Positions 52,910-61,526 of a stretch of 64,000 nucleotides of DNA are shown piece by piece. A program made the position numbers and the translations under genes. The stretch covers positions 365,229 through 429,228 of the forward strand of contig NZ_DAQC01000001.1 in NCBI RefSeq assembly GCF_002502735.1, read 5' to 3'. A model generated the notes under the pieces. It did not search any database. It was not told the DNA's origin and worked only from the letters and a program-made list of their open reading frames with translations. Every line of letters starts with the position of its first letter. Position 1 is the first letter of the stretch. The DNA comes from Methanoregula sp. UBA64 (GTDB lineage Archaea; Halobacteriota; Methanomicrobia; Methanomicrobiales; Methanospirillaceae).

Positions 52910-54505
52910 ATGACCCAGCCATTTGTCAGTGTACGCGATCTCTGTATGGATTACAGCGGTAACCGGGTGCTCGACCATGTCTCGTTCGAGATTCCCGAAG
53001 GAGAGATTGTCGGCATCATCGGAAGGAGCGGTGCCGGAAAAAGCGTTCTCATGCACCTGCTGCGTGGCGTCGAGGACCCGCCCACCGGCGGCTCGATCGT
53101 TTACCATGTTGCTGCCTGCCCGGACTGCGAATACGTGGATGTCCCGAGCCGGGTAAAAACGGCCTGCCCGAAATGCGGCGGCACGCTCGCGGCGCTCGAT
53201 GTAGACTTCTGGAACCCTAAAAACGAGGCCCTGAAGTCCCGGGTAATGCACCGGACCGCGATCATGTTCCAGCGGACGTTTGCGCTCTATGGCGACGACC
53301 GGGTGATAGAAAACGTGCTGCGTGCGCTCGACGACATCGGGTACCCGTCCGACAATGCGGTGAACCGGGCCGCTGACCTTATCGACCAGGTCCGGCTCTC
53401 CCACCGGATGATGCATATTGCCCGCGACCTCTCGGGCGGCGAGAAGCAGCGGGTGGTGCTTGCCCGGCAGCTGGCAAAAGATCCCGCGCTCCTCTTTGCG
53501 GACGAACCCACCGGCACGCTCGATCCCGAGACTGCAAAAATCGTCCACGCCATGCTCTCCGAAGCCGCGAAAGCAAACACGATGGGCATGGTTGTCACCT
53601 CGCACTTTTCGCAGGTGATCGAGGACATGGCGCATACCGCGATCCTCCTTGTCGACGGGAAGATCGCAGCCATGGGCGAGCCGAGAAAGATCGTGCGGGA
53701 GTTCACCCGCAATGCAGCGGAAGACGAGCGCGAGGAAGTACCGGAGTTCGGCAGGACGATCCTTTCGGCACGCGACGTAGCAAAACGGTACATCTCCGCG
53801 GACCGCGGCGTTGTGCGGGCAGTCAACCTCGTTACCTTCGATGTAGCGGAAAAGGAGATCTTCGGGATCATCGGCAAAAGCGGCGCCGGTAAGACTACGC
53901 TCTCGCGGATTATTGCCGGGATAATCGAGCCCACGAGCGGCGAGATGAACGTGCGGATCGGGGACGAATGGGTGGACATGACCAAACCCGGGATCAACGA
54001 GCGCGGCCGGGCAAAGGAGTACATCGGCCTGCTGCACCAGGAGTACGACCTGTACCCGCACCGGACCGTGATCGACAACCTGACCGATGCGATCGGCTTG
54101 GAATTCCCCAAAGAACTTGCCATACGCAAAGCCGTGATCACGCTTGGCATGGCCGGGTTCACGCCGGAAAAATCAAAGGCGATCCTAAACCGGCTCCCCT
54201 CCGAACTTTCCGACGGGGAGCGGCACCGGGTTGCGCTCGCGCAGGTGCTCATCCGCGAACCGCGCCTCGTCATCCTCGACGAGCCGACCGGGACCATGGA
54301 CCCCCTCACCAAAAAAGACGTAAAGCATTCGATCCTGCACTCGCGGGACGAGATGGACGAGACCTTTGTGATAGTCTCGCACGATATGGACTTTGTCGAG
54401 GAGATCTGCGACCGCGTAGCCCTCATGCGGGGCGGAAAGATCGTCAGTATCGGAAAGACCAAAGAGATCCTCGCACAGGTCACCGCAGAAGAGAGAAAGG
54501 ACTAA
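52910..54505 (+). CDS. atwA: Methyl-coenzyme M reductase activation component A2 (AtwA)
   Basis: 531 residues from ATG at 52910. Two ABC ATPase domains in one chain: Walker A GRSGAGKSVLM and GKSGAGKTTLS; signatures LSGGEKQRVVLARQL and LSDGERHRVALAQVL; Walker B LLFADEPTGTLD and LVILDEPTGTMD. A zinc-ribbon-like insert (CPDCEYVDVPSRV, TACPKCGG) sits in the first domain, typical of A2. AtwA is a soluble ATPase of the complex that reductively activates the Ni(I) of cofactor F430 in methyl-coenzyme M reductase. It sits next to metal-cofactor genes rather than mcr. Confidence 0.9.
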   Translation: MTQPFVSVRDLCMDYSGNRVLDHVSFEIPEGEIVGIIGRSGAGKSVLMHLLRGVEDPPTGGSIVYHVAACPDCEYVDVPSRVKTACPKCGGTLAALDVDFWNPKNEALKSRVMHRTAIMFQRTFALYGDDRVIENVLRALDDIGYPSDNAVNRAADLIDQVRLSHRMMHIARDLSGGEKQRVVLARQLAKDPALLFADEPTGTLDPETAKIVHAMLSEAAKANTMGMVVTSHFSQVIEDMAHTAILLVDGKIAAMGEPRKIVREFTRNAAEDEREEVPEFGRTILSARDVAKRYISADRGVVRAVNLVTFDVAEKEIFGIIGKSGAGKTTLSRIIAGIIEPTSGEMNVRIGDEWVDMTKPGINERGRAKEYIGLLHQEYDLYPHRTVIDNLTDAIGLEFPKELAIRKAVITLGMAGFTPEKSKAILNRLPSELSDGERHRVALAQVLIREPRLVILDEPTGTMDPLTKKDVKHSILHSRDEMDETFVIVSHDMDFVEEICDRVALMRGGKIVSIGKTKEILAQVTAEERKD

Positions 54506-54531
54506 CCGTACCGTTTTTTCCCCGATTTATC

Positions 54532-55434
54532 ATGACCCAGACTACAAACACCCCAAATCCCGCACAGAATACCGAATGCAGCGGCAGCTGCGACAGCTGT
54601 TCTTCGGCGCAGAAGACCCCGCAGCCAAAGGGCCTCCCTCCAAAAGTAAAGGTCAATATCCGGCACGTCATCCTCGTCCTCTCGGGCAAGGGCGGGGTCG
54701 GGAAATCGACCGTTGCCGTCAACCTCGCGACCGCGTTTGCCAACCGCGGGAAGAACACCGGGCTCCTCGACCTCGATATCCACGGCCCGAGCATCCCCAA
54801 AATGCTCGGGATCGAAAAGGAGCGCCCGGCCGTGCTTGCAAAATGCATCCAGCCGGTCATGGTAGCGCCGAACCTTGCCGTGATGTCGATGGCGTTTCTC
54901 CTTCCCGACACGAGCACGCCGGTGGTCTGGCGCGGCCCCATGAAGATGGGCGCAATCCAGCAGTTCCTTGCCGAGGTTAACTGGGGCGCACTCGATTACC
55001 TGGTCGTAGACCTGCCCCCGGGCACGGGCGACGAGGTGCTCTCGATCGCGCAGCTGGCCCCGAACGTCCGCGGTGCCGTGATCGTTACAACCCCGCAGGA
55101 CGTTGCGGTCCTCGACGCGACAAAGGCCATCGAGTTTATCAAAAAGATGGACCTGCCCGTGATCGGCGTTGTCGAGAACATGAGCGGCATGGTCTGCCCT
55201 CACTGCCACGAAGTCCTCGACCTCTTCGGGAAAGGCGGCGGGAAGAAGGCAGCGGAGAAGTTCGGTGTCCCGTTCCTCGGCGCAATCCCGCTCGATCCCG
55301 CCATGGTTACCGCGGGCGATGCAGGAAAACCCTTCATCAATGCCGATCCCGGATCCCCCACGGCAAAAGCCGTGGATGCGGTCATGGAAAAGATCCTTTT
55401 TGCCATTGAGCAGGATCCCGGGGCTTCGACATAA
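54532..55434 (+). CDS. Mrp/NBP35-type iron-sulfur carrier ATPase
   Basis: 300 residues. A cysteine-rich N-terminus (CSGSCDSCSSAQ), Walker A LSGKGGVGKSTVAV, DLDIHGPSIPKMLGI, VVDLPPGTGDEVLS and the C-terminal CxxC in GMVCPHCHEVLDLF, which binds a bridging [4Fe-4S] cluster between two subunits. It assembles and hands clusters to apo-proteins. In this neighbourhood the clients might be CooS, AtwA-linked complexes or Fwd. It starts 26 bp after atwA. Confidence 0.93.
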   Translation: MTQTTNTPNPAQNTECSGSCDSCSSAQKTPQPKGLPPKVKVNIRHVILVLSGKGGVGKSTVAVNLATAFANRGKNTGLLDLDIHGPSIPKMLGIEKERPAVLAKCIQPVMVAPNLAVMSMAFLLPDTSTPVVWRGPMKMGAIQQFLAEVNWGALDYLVVDLPPGTGDEVLSIAQLAPNVRGAVIVTTPQDVAVLDATKAIEFIKKMDLPVIGVVENMSGMVCPHCHEVLDLFGKGGGKKAAEKFGVPFLGAIPLDPAMVTAGDAGKPFINADPGSPTAKAVDAVMEKILFAIEQDPGAST

Positions 55435-55448
55435 GGTACCGGAACAGG

Positions 55449-55802
55449 ATGGCAAAATACGCAGCAGTCCCGGATCTTGTCGCCCGGTTCATGGAAGAGT
55501 CCGGGGAGCCCGAGCAGTGGGTGACCGTGCGGGAGATCCGGGAGCGCTACGGTCTCCCGCGGTACCAGTCCGGGACCATTGCCGGGTTTTTGCACCGTCT
55601 CGAATTTTCCTCGTACGGGGAGTTTCCCTATATTGTAAAAAAGGTCGAGATGCTGGAGCGCGAGGGCCGTTCATCCCCCCTGCGGTACCGGTATCTTCTT
55701 GCCCGCCGCACCGGCCGGTGCACCGGCCGCGACCCGTCCCGGTATGCCGGCGGGATCCCCGCCGGGACCGCAGCGACCGGGTGCGGGACGGGAAAAGCAT
55801 AA
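55449..55802 (+). CDS. Small winged-helix-like protein, paralogue of the 48064 gene
   Basis: 117 residues, GGAACAGG before the ATG. It aligns with the 48064 product over the first 85 residues (VPDLVARFMEES, WVTVREIRERYGL, AGFLHRLEFSS, YRYLLARR). The helix-turn-helix-like WVTVREIRERYGL is followed by a YIVKKVEMLE strand pair, then a Gly/Ala-rich tail. It follows Mrp by 14 bp and closes the CODH/AtwA/Mrp block that the 48064 gene opens. Confidence 0.6.
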   Translation: MAKYAAVPDLVARFMEESGEPEQWVTVREIRERYGLPRYQSGTIAGFLHRLEFSSYGEFPYIVKKVEMLEREGRSSPLRYRYLLARRTGRCTGRDPSRYAGGIPAGTAATGCGTGKA

Positions 55803-55832
55803 TGGTAGAATAACCGAAAGGAAGGAACAACC

Positions 55833-56171
55833 ATGAAGATCACTGCTGTTGCCGATATCGTGCCGGGCCCCAACCCCCACCATGTTGATGCGAGGAAAAT
55901 TTACGACACCCCCCATGCCCAGGCCGTTGTTATCCTGCTCCGGCCCGCGGAGTCGCTAAAAAAACATATCACGTCGGTCGATGTCTTCTTTTTTGTGCTC
56001 GAAGGATCCGGCACGGTCGAGATCGGGGACGAACAGAAGTCCGTTGGTAAAGACTGCATTGTCGAGAGCCCGGCACGGATCCCGCACCGCTGGATAAACA
56101 CCAGCAGCGCAGACCTCCGGATCCTGGTCGTCAAGGTGCCACGACCGACCGAAGAGACAAAACTGCTCTGA
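55833..56171 (+). CDS. Cupin-domain protein
   Basis: 112 residues, single cupin barrel: KKHITSVDVFFFVLEGSGTVEIGDEQ is the first motif (split here as HITSVDVFFFVLEGSGTVEIG), RIPHRWINTSSADLRILVV the second. Two His (about 49 and 89) are candidate metal ligands. AAAGGAAGG lies seven bases before the ATG. Small-molecule sensing or isomerase role unknown. Confidence 0.85.
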   Translation: MKITAVADIVPGPNPHHVDARKIYDTPHAQAVVILLRPAESLKKHITSVDVFFFVLEGSGTVEIGDEQKSVGKDCIVESPARIPHRWINTSSADLRILVVKVPRPTEETKLL

Positions 56172-56241
56172 AATTTCCCGCCAACGGTACGCCCCTATAT
56201 AAGCGCCACCTTTTAAGACCCGGCAGGTCAAGAGAAGACCG

Positions 56242-57606
56242 ATGGCAGAGAGCCGGGTCGATCCCGACCGTATCCGGGTGATCACCAGCGCACCGCCGCG
56301 TTCAAAAGACTATGTCCTGTACTGGATGCAGTCCTCGCACCGTGCGGACGATAACCCGGCGCTTATGTATGCCATTGACCGGGCGGATGCCCTGCACCTC
56401 CCGGTGGTCGCATACTTCGGCTTTTTTCCCAAATACCCGGAGGCAAACCTCCGCCATCTCACATTCATGCTCGAAGGGCTTCATGCAGCCGGCCGTGCGC
56501 TTGAGGCGCTTGGGATCCGGTTTGTGCTCGCGGTTCAGGATCCGGCGGACGGCATCCTCTCCCTTGCAGGAAACGCTGCGCTTCTTGTCGCCGACCGGGG
56601 CTACCTCCGGCCCGAACAGGAATGGTACGAGCGTGTTGCGGCCCGCTGCCCGTGCCCGTTTTTGCAGGTCGAGGCAAACGTGGCAGTCCCGGTCCGGACC
56701 GCATCGGACAAGGAGGAGTACTCGGCAGCAACGATCCGGAAAAAGATTGCCGGACAGCTCGACCGGTTCCTTGTTCAGGTGCCGGCCCGGGCCCCGGCCC
56801 GGGCCCCGGCCCGGTCCTCGCTCTCCCTTGATATCCCTGCCCCTGCCGGCGAACCGGTCTCCACAGTCCCTGACGGGCAAAAAATCGACCGGAGCGTACC
56901 GCCATCGCCGGCGTTTCGGGGCGGCACGGACGAGGCCCTGCGCCGTTTCGACGCGTTCCTTGCTACGGGCCTCGACCGTTTTGGCGAGAGAAGGAACGAC
57001 CCGGGCACCGGTATTGCATCCGGCATGAGCCCGTACCTCCACTTCGGGCAGGTCTCGCCGGTCACGCTCGCCCTCAAGGCCCGGGAGCACGGCGGCCCGG
57101 GTGTTCCGGCATTTCTCGAAGAGCTCATCGTGCGCCGGGAACTCGCAATCAACTTCGTGACCTATAACAACCGGTACGATTCAATTGCCTGCCTTCCCGC
57201 GTGGGCGGGGCGTACTCTTGCCGCCCATGCCGGCGACCGGCGGGAGTACCTGTACACCCGGGACGAACTCGAACGGGCCGCCACCCACGACCCGTACTGG
57301 AACGCAGCACAGAAGGAGATGGTCCGGACCGGGAAGATGCAGGGCTACCTGCGGATGTACTGGGGAAAGAAGATCCTCGAATGGTCGCCGACCCCAAAGG
57401 AAGCATACGAAACTGCCCTGTATCTCAACAACAAGTACGAGATCGACGGGCGCGACCCGAACGGCTATGCCGGGGTTGCTTGGTGTTTTGGCAAGCACGA
57501 CCGGCCCTGGAAGGAACGGCCGGTCTTTGGCATGGTGCGGTACATGAACGCGGCAGGGCTCGAACGGAAATTTTCCATGGACGCATACCTGGAAAAGAAC
57601 CGGTGA
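56242..57606 (+). CDS. Class II deoxyribodipyrimidine photolyase
   Basis: 454 residues. The class II pattern is visible at both ends: YVLYWMQSSHRADDNPAL near residue 26, LIVRRELAINFVTYN, and the C-terminal FAD/Trp region DPNGYAGVAWCFGKHDRPW and ERPVFGMVRYMNAAGLERKF. It repairs UV-made cyclobutane pyrimidine dimers with blue light and FADH-. A short in-frame tandem repeat (PARAPARAPAR, 56784-56814) and an acidic/Pro-rich linker lie between the two halves. Possibly preceded by TATATAAG (about 56194), a good archaeal TATA box. Confidence 0.93.
   Translation: MAESRVDPDRIRVITSAPPRSKDYVLYWMQSSHRADDNPALMYAIDRADALHLPVVAYFGFFPKYPEANLRHLTFMLEGLHAAGRALEALGIRFVLAVQDPADGILSLAGNAALLVADRGYLRPEQEWYERVAARCPCPFLQVEANVAVPVRTASDKEEYSAATIRKKIAGQLDRFLVQVPARAPARAPARSSLSLDIPAPAGEPVSTVPDGQKIDRSVPPSPAFRGGTDEALRRFDAFLATGLDRFGERRNDPGTGIASGMSPYLHFGQVSPVTLALKAREHGGPGVPAFLEELIVRRELAINFVTYNNRYDSIACLPAWAGRTLAAHAGDRREYLYTRDELERAATHDPYWNAAQKEMVRTGKMQGYLRMYWGKKILEWSPTPKEAYETALYLNNKYEIDGRDPNGYAGVAWCFGKHDRPWKERPVFGMVRYMNAAGLERKFSMDAYLEKNR
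56784..56814. repeat. 12-bp tandem repeat in the photolyase linker
   Basis: The unit GCCCGGGCCCCG occurs about 2.5 times, encoding alternating PA-RA residues. It lies in a linker with no conserved motif, so length variation between strains is likely. Confidence 0.7.
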
Positions 57607-57717
57607 TCTTCGGAATCTTTTAAAAAATATAAATAATGCTAATATACTATCGGCCGCATTGTATTTCCCTGAGAACCCGCGTTCCTGCACGCGGGATTTG
57701 TTCCCCGGAGCAACACC

Positions 57718-58863
57718 ATGCAAAAAAAATGGCGCATCAACCTTATCCTGCTCGTCATTTTCGGGTGCGGGATGCTCTGCATCTTCTTGTCCGGGATCAT
57801 TCCCCTGCCCAAAACCCCGCTCTCCGTACGGTTCGAGCAGCAGGGACCGCCCGGCGGGGATATCGTGTTCCGGGCCCGGGATGCAAAAAACCAGACGCCG
57901 CTTGAGGGCGTGTCCTATTATATCGACGATACGTTTGCCGGCGTTTCCGGCAGCGACGGGATCTTTGTCCTGCGGGAAGGATCGTATCCGGTAGGGACGG
58001 TCATGTTCCGGGCAGCCCGGCAGGGCTACCGGGACTGGATCTCGCAAATCGATCTTGCCGAGATATGTTCGCTGGACCTCGACTTCGAGGAGTCCTCGAT
58101 CCACCCGGTGCTCATAAACGGCCCCCCGGACCGGAAGATCGATGTGGTCTTTGTGCCCTCAGACACCGCGTTCAACGGTTCCACCCGGACAAAGCTCCGG
58201 TATGCCGGCTATCCCGGCGGCCGGGAACAGTTTGCGGCCGATGTATCCCGGTTTATCAACCGCACGTTCCTTGCAAGCCCTTCCCTCATGTACGAAAACG
58301 CGTCGGCTGCAAATGCCTACCCTGGTAAGTTCAACTTCTACTATTTCTGGGACGGGCAGACATTCGGCGATGCCTTTGACGGGTGTGCGGGCACCATCCC
58401 GGAACGGTACTGGGAGGAGGTAACGTTTGGCGATCTCACCATCCTGCTCTACCCGAAATATTACGGACGGTACCTCGATCCGGCCAGCCAGCCGATCGGC
58501 TGCACCAATACCAACGGCCTCGGGAACGTGTACCTCAAGATTGCCGCGGACCAGTATTCCCTGGGCATACACGAGACCGGCCACGGGCTGTACAGTCTCA
58601 TGGACACGTACTGCGGGAACACCTACTACCGCGAGAACGATCCCAATCCCAATATCTGGAGCTCGGAGGAGAAGTGCCGCGAGGATGCGGTACGGCGCGT
58701 CCGTGACCCGGACGGCTGCCGCCGGATCAGCGATGATTCGGCAGGATGCCGGAAGGACTTCTGGCGCTGGGATCCGGATCCGGATATCATGAACGAGGCA
58801 TATTACGGGAAGTTCGGGAGCGCATCGACGGACCGGATCCAGGGAATCCTGGCGGGGTACTAA
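57718..58863 (+). CDS. M64-like extracellular metallopeptidase
   Basis: 381 residues. N-terminal membrane anchor or signal (INLILLVIFGCGMLCIFL), an 80-residue beta-rich domain (PLEGVSYYIDDTFAGVSG), then a zinc peptidase domain with IDVVFVPSDTAF and the active site HETGHGLYSLMDTY. This HExxH followed by GLY...D, together with IDVVFV, resembles the IgA-peptidase M64 family. A substrate cannot be named. Several cysteines (GCRKDF, GCRRIS) suggest disulfides outside the cell. A membrane protein gene follows 15 bp later. Confidence 0.75.
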   Translation: MQKKWRINLILLVIFGCGMLCIFLSGIIPLPKTPLSVRFEQQGPPGGDIVFRARDAKNQTPLEGVSYYIDDTFAGVSGSDGIFVLREGSYPVGTVMFRAARQGYRDWISQIDLAEICSLDLDFEESSIHPVLINGPPDRKIDVVFVPSDTAFNGSTRTKLRYAGYPGGREQFAADVSRFINRTFLASPSLMYENASAANAYPGKFNFYYFWDGQTFGDAFDGCAGTIPERYWEEVTFGDLTILLYPKYYGRYLDPASQPIGCTNTNGLGNVYLKIAADQYSLGIHETGHGLYSLMDTYCGNTYYRENDPNPNIWSSEEKCREDAVRRVRDPDGCRRISDDSAGCRKDFWRWDPDPDIMNEAYYGKFGSASTDRIQGILAGY

Positions 58864-58878
58864 CCCGGGTGGCAGACG

Positions 58879-59832
58879 ATGAGAAAAAAATTGTCCTGGG
58901 CTGCGGTTGCGGGAGTGGCGCTCGCGCTCCTCCTGCTCTGTACGCCCGCTGCCGCGGAGAGCTTCGGCGCATGGCAGAAGATCTTTATCGTGGATTTTAT
59001 CTTTGACGATCACGGGGTGACCGAGGAATCGTCGGGGATCTGGTACGGGACCGCGCCCGACCCGGGTATCCAGGCCGGGCCGATCGAAGGCACCCTTGCC
59101 GATTCCGGCAACCGCGCCCTGACAAAATTCTATCTCCGCGATCCCCGGTACCAGGTAGGCGATGCCCTGATCGAGCATGACGATGGCACGGTCTCGGTTG
59201 CTGAGTATACCCAGTATACACCGGCCGTGGAGATCCGGGTGGTCCTCCCGTACTCCCCGGATGCACGGACCCTTACGCTGGTCGATACCGGCACCGGGAC
59301 CACCCTGGCAACGGTCGACATGGTGCAGGCCGGGTCCCGGCTGGCAGAGACTGCTCCGGAGGAACTGGAATTCTACGAGCATGCCACGTTTGTCCATCGC
59401 CCGGGAAGCGGTACCTCCGGGAGCATTATTCCCCCGTGGCTGTTCCTCGGTGCGGGACTTGTCCTGATTGCCGGGGCCGTTCTCTTTACCCTGCGCTCTG
59501 CCCGCCGGCCCGACCCTGCCGGCAGGGCGGCACTCTGGAGCCGGGCAGGGGCCGTTACCCGGCTGGCCGGATCGGCTGTACGTGCACGGGCGGCAGGCTT
59601 TGCCGGCTTTTGCAAGCGCGCCGTGGATGCACTCTACCATACCTCGGTGCTCATCAACTTCGCCCTGATCTTTGCCATGATCTTTGTCATGCTCCAGGGA
59701 TCCTTTGTCATTGCCGGTCACAATGGTGAGGAAATCCTGCTTGTCGTTCTTGTCTGCCTCGAAATACCGGCACTTCTCCTTCTCGATGTCTCGCTGATTA
59801 CCACGTACCGTTCGCTCGTGAATAATGCGTGA
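58879..59832 (+). CDS. Membrane protein with signal peptide and three-helix C-terminus
   Basis: 317 residues. An N-terminal signal (KLSWAAVAGVALALLLLCTP then AAAES) precedes an extracellular beta-rich domain of about 170 residues (IVDFIFDDHGVTEESSG, VRVVLPYSPDAR-like segment). A membrane helix follows (WLFLGAGLVLIAGAVLFTL), a basic cytosolic stretch (SARRPDPAGR, RAAGFAGFCKR) and two more helices at the C-terminus. Not recognised. It is probably translated with the protease upstream and might be its membrane partner. Confidence 0.65.
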   Translation: MRKKLSWAAVAGVALALLLLCTPAAAESFGAWQKIFIVDFIFDDHGVTEESSGIWYGTAPDPGIQAGPIEGTLADSGNRALTKFYLRDPRYQVGDALIEHDDGTVSVAEYTQYTPAVEIRVVLPYSPDARTLTLVDTGTGTTLATVDMVQAGSRLAETAPEELEFYEHATFVHRPGSGTSGSIIPPWLFLGAGLVLIAGAVLFTLRSARRPDPAGRAALWSRAGAVTRLAGSAVRARAAGFAGFCKRAVDALYHTSVLINFALIFAMIFVMLQGSFVIAGHNGEEILLVVLVCLEIPALLLLDVSLITTYRSLVNNA

Positions 59833-59912
59833 TCATCATTAACCGTTTTTTTTAAAGGGTAATGTACTGTTTCAGCCCCTAACGACAAGAAAGATTTACG
59901 GAATGATTATGA

Positions 59913-60026
59913 GTGAAAATTGCATGCCCAAAATGTAATGCGAAAAAGTTCATCCGTTTTGGACCGGAAAATGCTGACGCTCCAGGGGCTTCGCCCCGCA
60001 CGCTCGTGGCGCCCCATTTGCGATAG
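59913..60026 (+). pseudogene. Possible zinc-ribbon fragment of a transposase
   Basis: GTG start, 37 codons. KIACPKCNAKKFIRFGPEN has one CxxC knuckle and the basic tail seen at the N-terminus of zinc-ribbon insertion-sequence transposases. The second CxxC is missing and a stop follows within 30 codons. No full transposase or inverted terminal repeats were found, so the label is tentative. Confidence 0.25.
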
Positions 60027-60030
60027 TGCT

Positions 60031-60061
60031 GTATTACCTGAATCGGGATTTAAGGTAATAC
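60031..60061. repeat. Perfect 9-bp inverted repeat
   Basis: GTATTACCT (60031-60039) and AGGTAATAC (60053-60061) with a 13-base loop. It may be the end of a decayed mobile element or an RNA stem. Confidence 0.6.
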
Positions 60062-60297
60062 AGAGGAATCGCTGCGCCCCCGCCCCCTATGGGGGCAGGG
60101 TTGGCGCGAAGGGGGGTGGATGATTGTGAAAAATAGAGGGCAGTGGCTAGATTGGCACTTTACCCGGACTGATTTCTGGGTCCGTGCGAAAACATCGGAC
60201 GTAAAATTTTCTGGCCGTCAGGGGCCATAAAAAAAGATTACAAACCAAAAATTGTTTTTTCCTTCAGCCGGTGGGGATACCGGGAAACGACAGGGTC

Positions 60298-60768
60298 TTA
60301 CCCGCTCTTTTCCGGGACCGCGGCCTCTTTTTCTGCGGGCTCTTTATTCTTCGGTGTCCCGAGGGTAAAGCCTGCCTTCCGCAAGAGATAGTAGGATGCG
60401 GCAAGCCCGATGATGATGATGCCGATGCCGATCAGTTCAATACCGTCGGTCTCCGCAGGATCGAGCAGGATCACTTTCCGGGCGATCGCGATGATCGCAA
60501 GAAGCACCACGATCTCCACGTGGATCACGTTCTCCTCGATATATGCCTTCATCGTATCCAGGAGTTCGACCGCGATGAGCACTAAGAGGAAGGTACCGAG
60601 CACCGAGGTCAGTTCGTGGTTTTCCAGGAGTCCGACGGGAGCGTTCGATACCGAAACCCACAGGTACCAGAACATCTCCCCCAGCGCAAAGATAAGGACG
60701 ATCACCAGCAGTGCGATGAGGAGCATGTAGACAAGCCGTTCAAAACGGTTGATGAAATCGAGCATCAT
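60298..60768 (-). CDS. PsiE-like membrane protein
   Basis: 156 residues, four helices: LVYMLLIALLVIVLIFAL, LTSVLGTFLLVLIAVELLDTM, HVEIVVLLAIIAIARKVIL and LIGIGIIIIGLAASYYLL. The ELLDTMKAYIEENVIHVEI region is the signature of phosphate-starvation-inducible PsiE proteins, whose function is unknown. The ATG overlaps the cobA stop (ATGATG), with GGAGG upstream, so it is the last gene of the hem operon though its role there is unclear. Confidence 0.82.
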   Translation of the reverse strand: MMLDFINRFERLVYMLLIALLVIVLIFALGEMFWYLWVSVSNAPVGLLENHELTSVLGTFLLVLIAVELLDTMKAYIEENVIHVEIVVLLAIIAIARKVILLDPAETDGIELIGIGIIIIGLAASYYLLRKAGFTLGTPKNKEPAEKEAAVPEKSG

Positions 60769-61526
60769 TTTCCTCCGTACGGGATCAGATCGGGGCGGTT
60801 CTTGTCGTAGAGCCGTACGACATCGCCGATCACAATTACCGCAGGCGGTTTAACGCCAGCCTGTGCGGCGATTGCACCAATCCTTGCAAGTGGCCCGGTG
60901 GTGACGCGGCGGTCCTTTCGGAGGCCCCGCTCGATCACGGCGACCGGCGTCTGTGCATCCTTGCCGTTTGCAATCAGGGCCTCTGCAATGCCCGGCAGGT
61001 TTGCAACGCCCATCAGGATCACGATTGTGCCGCGCCCCCGGGCAAGCAGTTTCCAGTCAAGGGCCGATGCGGCCTTTGTCGGATCCTCGTGGCCGGTGAG
61101 GATCGTGACCTGCGAGGCGTACTTCCGGTGCGTGACCGGGATCCCGACCGAGGCGGGAACGGCAAGGGCGCTGGTGACTCCCGGCACCATCTCGACCTCA
61201 ATGCCCGCCTCGCGGAGGGTTTCGAGCTCCTCGCCGCCCCGGCCAAAGAGGAACGGGTCGCCGCCCTTGAGCCGGACGATCGTCTTTCCCTGTTTTGCCC
61301 GGGCCACCATCTCGTTTTCGATCTCGTGCTGTTCGAGCGTATGCTTCCCGCCGAACTTCCCGCAGTCGATCTTCTCGGCCCGCTCCGGCAGGGTGGCGAG
61401 AATTTCCTCGCCCGGGAGCTGGTCGTAGAAGACCACATCGGCTTTTTCGATGAGATCTGCTGCACGCTGCGTTAAAAGACCGGTCCCGCCCGGGCCGGAT
61501 CCGACAAGGTAGACTTTCCCGGTCAT
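60765..61526 (-). CDS. cobA: Uroporphyrinogen-III C-methyltransferase (SUMT)
   Basis: 253 residues: KVYLVGSGPGGTGLLTQRA, FYDQLPGEEILATLP, RLKGGDPFLFGRGGEE and VPGVTSALAVPASVGIPVTHR are all diagnostic of SUMT. It makes precorrin-2 by adding methyl groups to C2 and C7 of uroporphyrinogen III. This is the branch to siroheme and cobalamin, so it feeds both the cbi cluster and the sulfite-reductase-like protein in this window. Confidence 0.95.
   Translation of the reverse strand: MTGKVYLVGSGPGGTGLLTQRAADLIEKADVVFYDQLPGEEILATLPERAEKIDCGKFGGKHTLEQHEIENEMVARAKQGKTIVRLKGGDPFLFGRGGEELETLREAGIEVEMVPGVTSALAVPASVGIPVTHRKYASQVTILTGHEDPTKAASALDWKLLARGRGTIVILMGVANLPGIAEALIANGKDAQTPVAVIERGLRKDRRVTTGPLARIGAIAAQAGVKPPAVIVIGDVVRLYDKNRPDLIPYGGK

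Larger units (their letters stand above)
59833..60297. other. 465-bp intergenic region with stem-loops and a possible transposase fragment
   Basis: It starts with a T-run (59849-59856) that may end the preceding transcript. A 37-codon zinc-ribbon-like remnant (59913-60026), a perfect 9-bp stem-loop (60031-60061) and a C/G-run hairpin (CCCCCTA/TGGGGGC, about 60081-60096) follow. Nothing else coding was seen. Confidence 0.5.
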
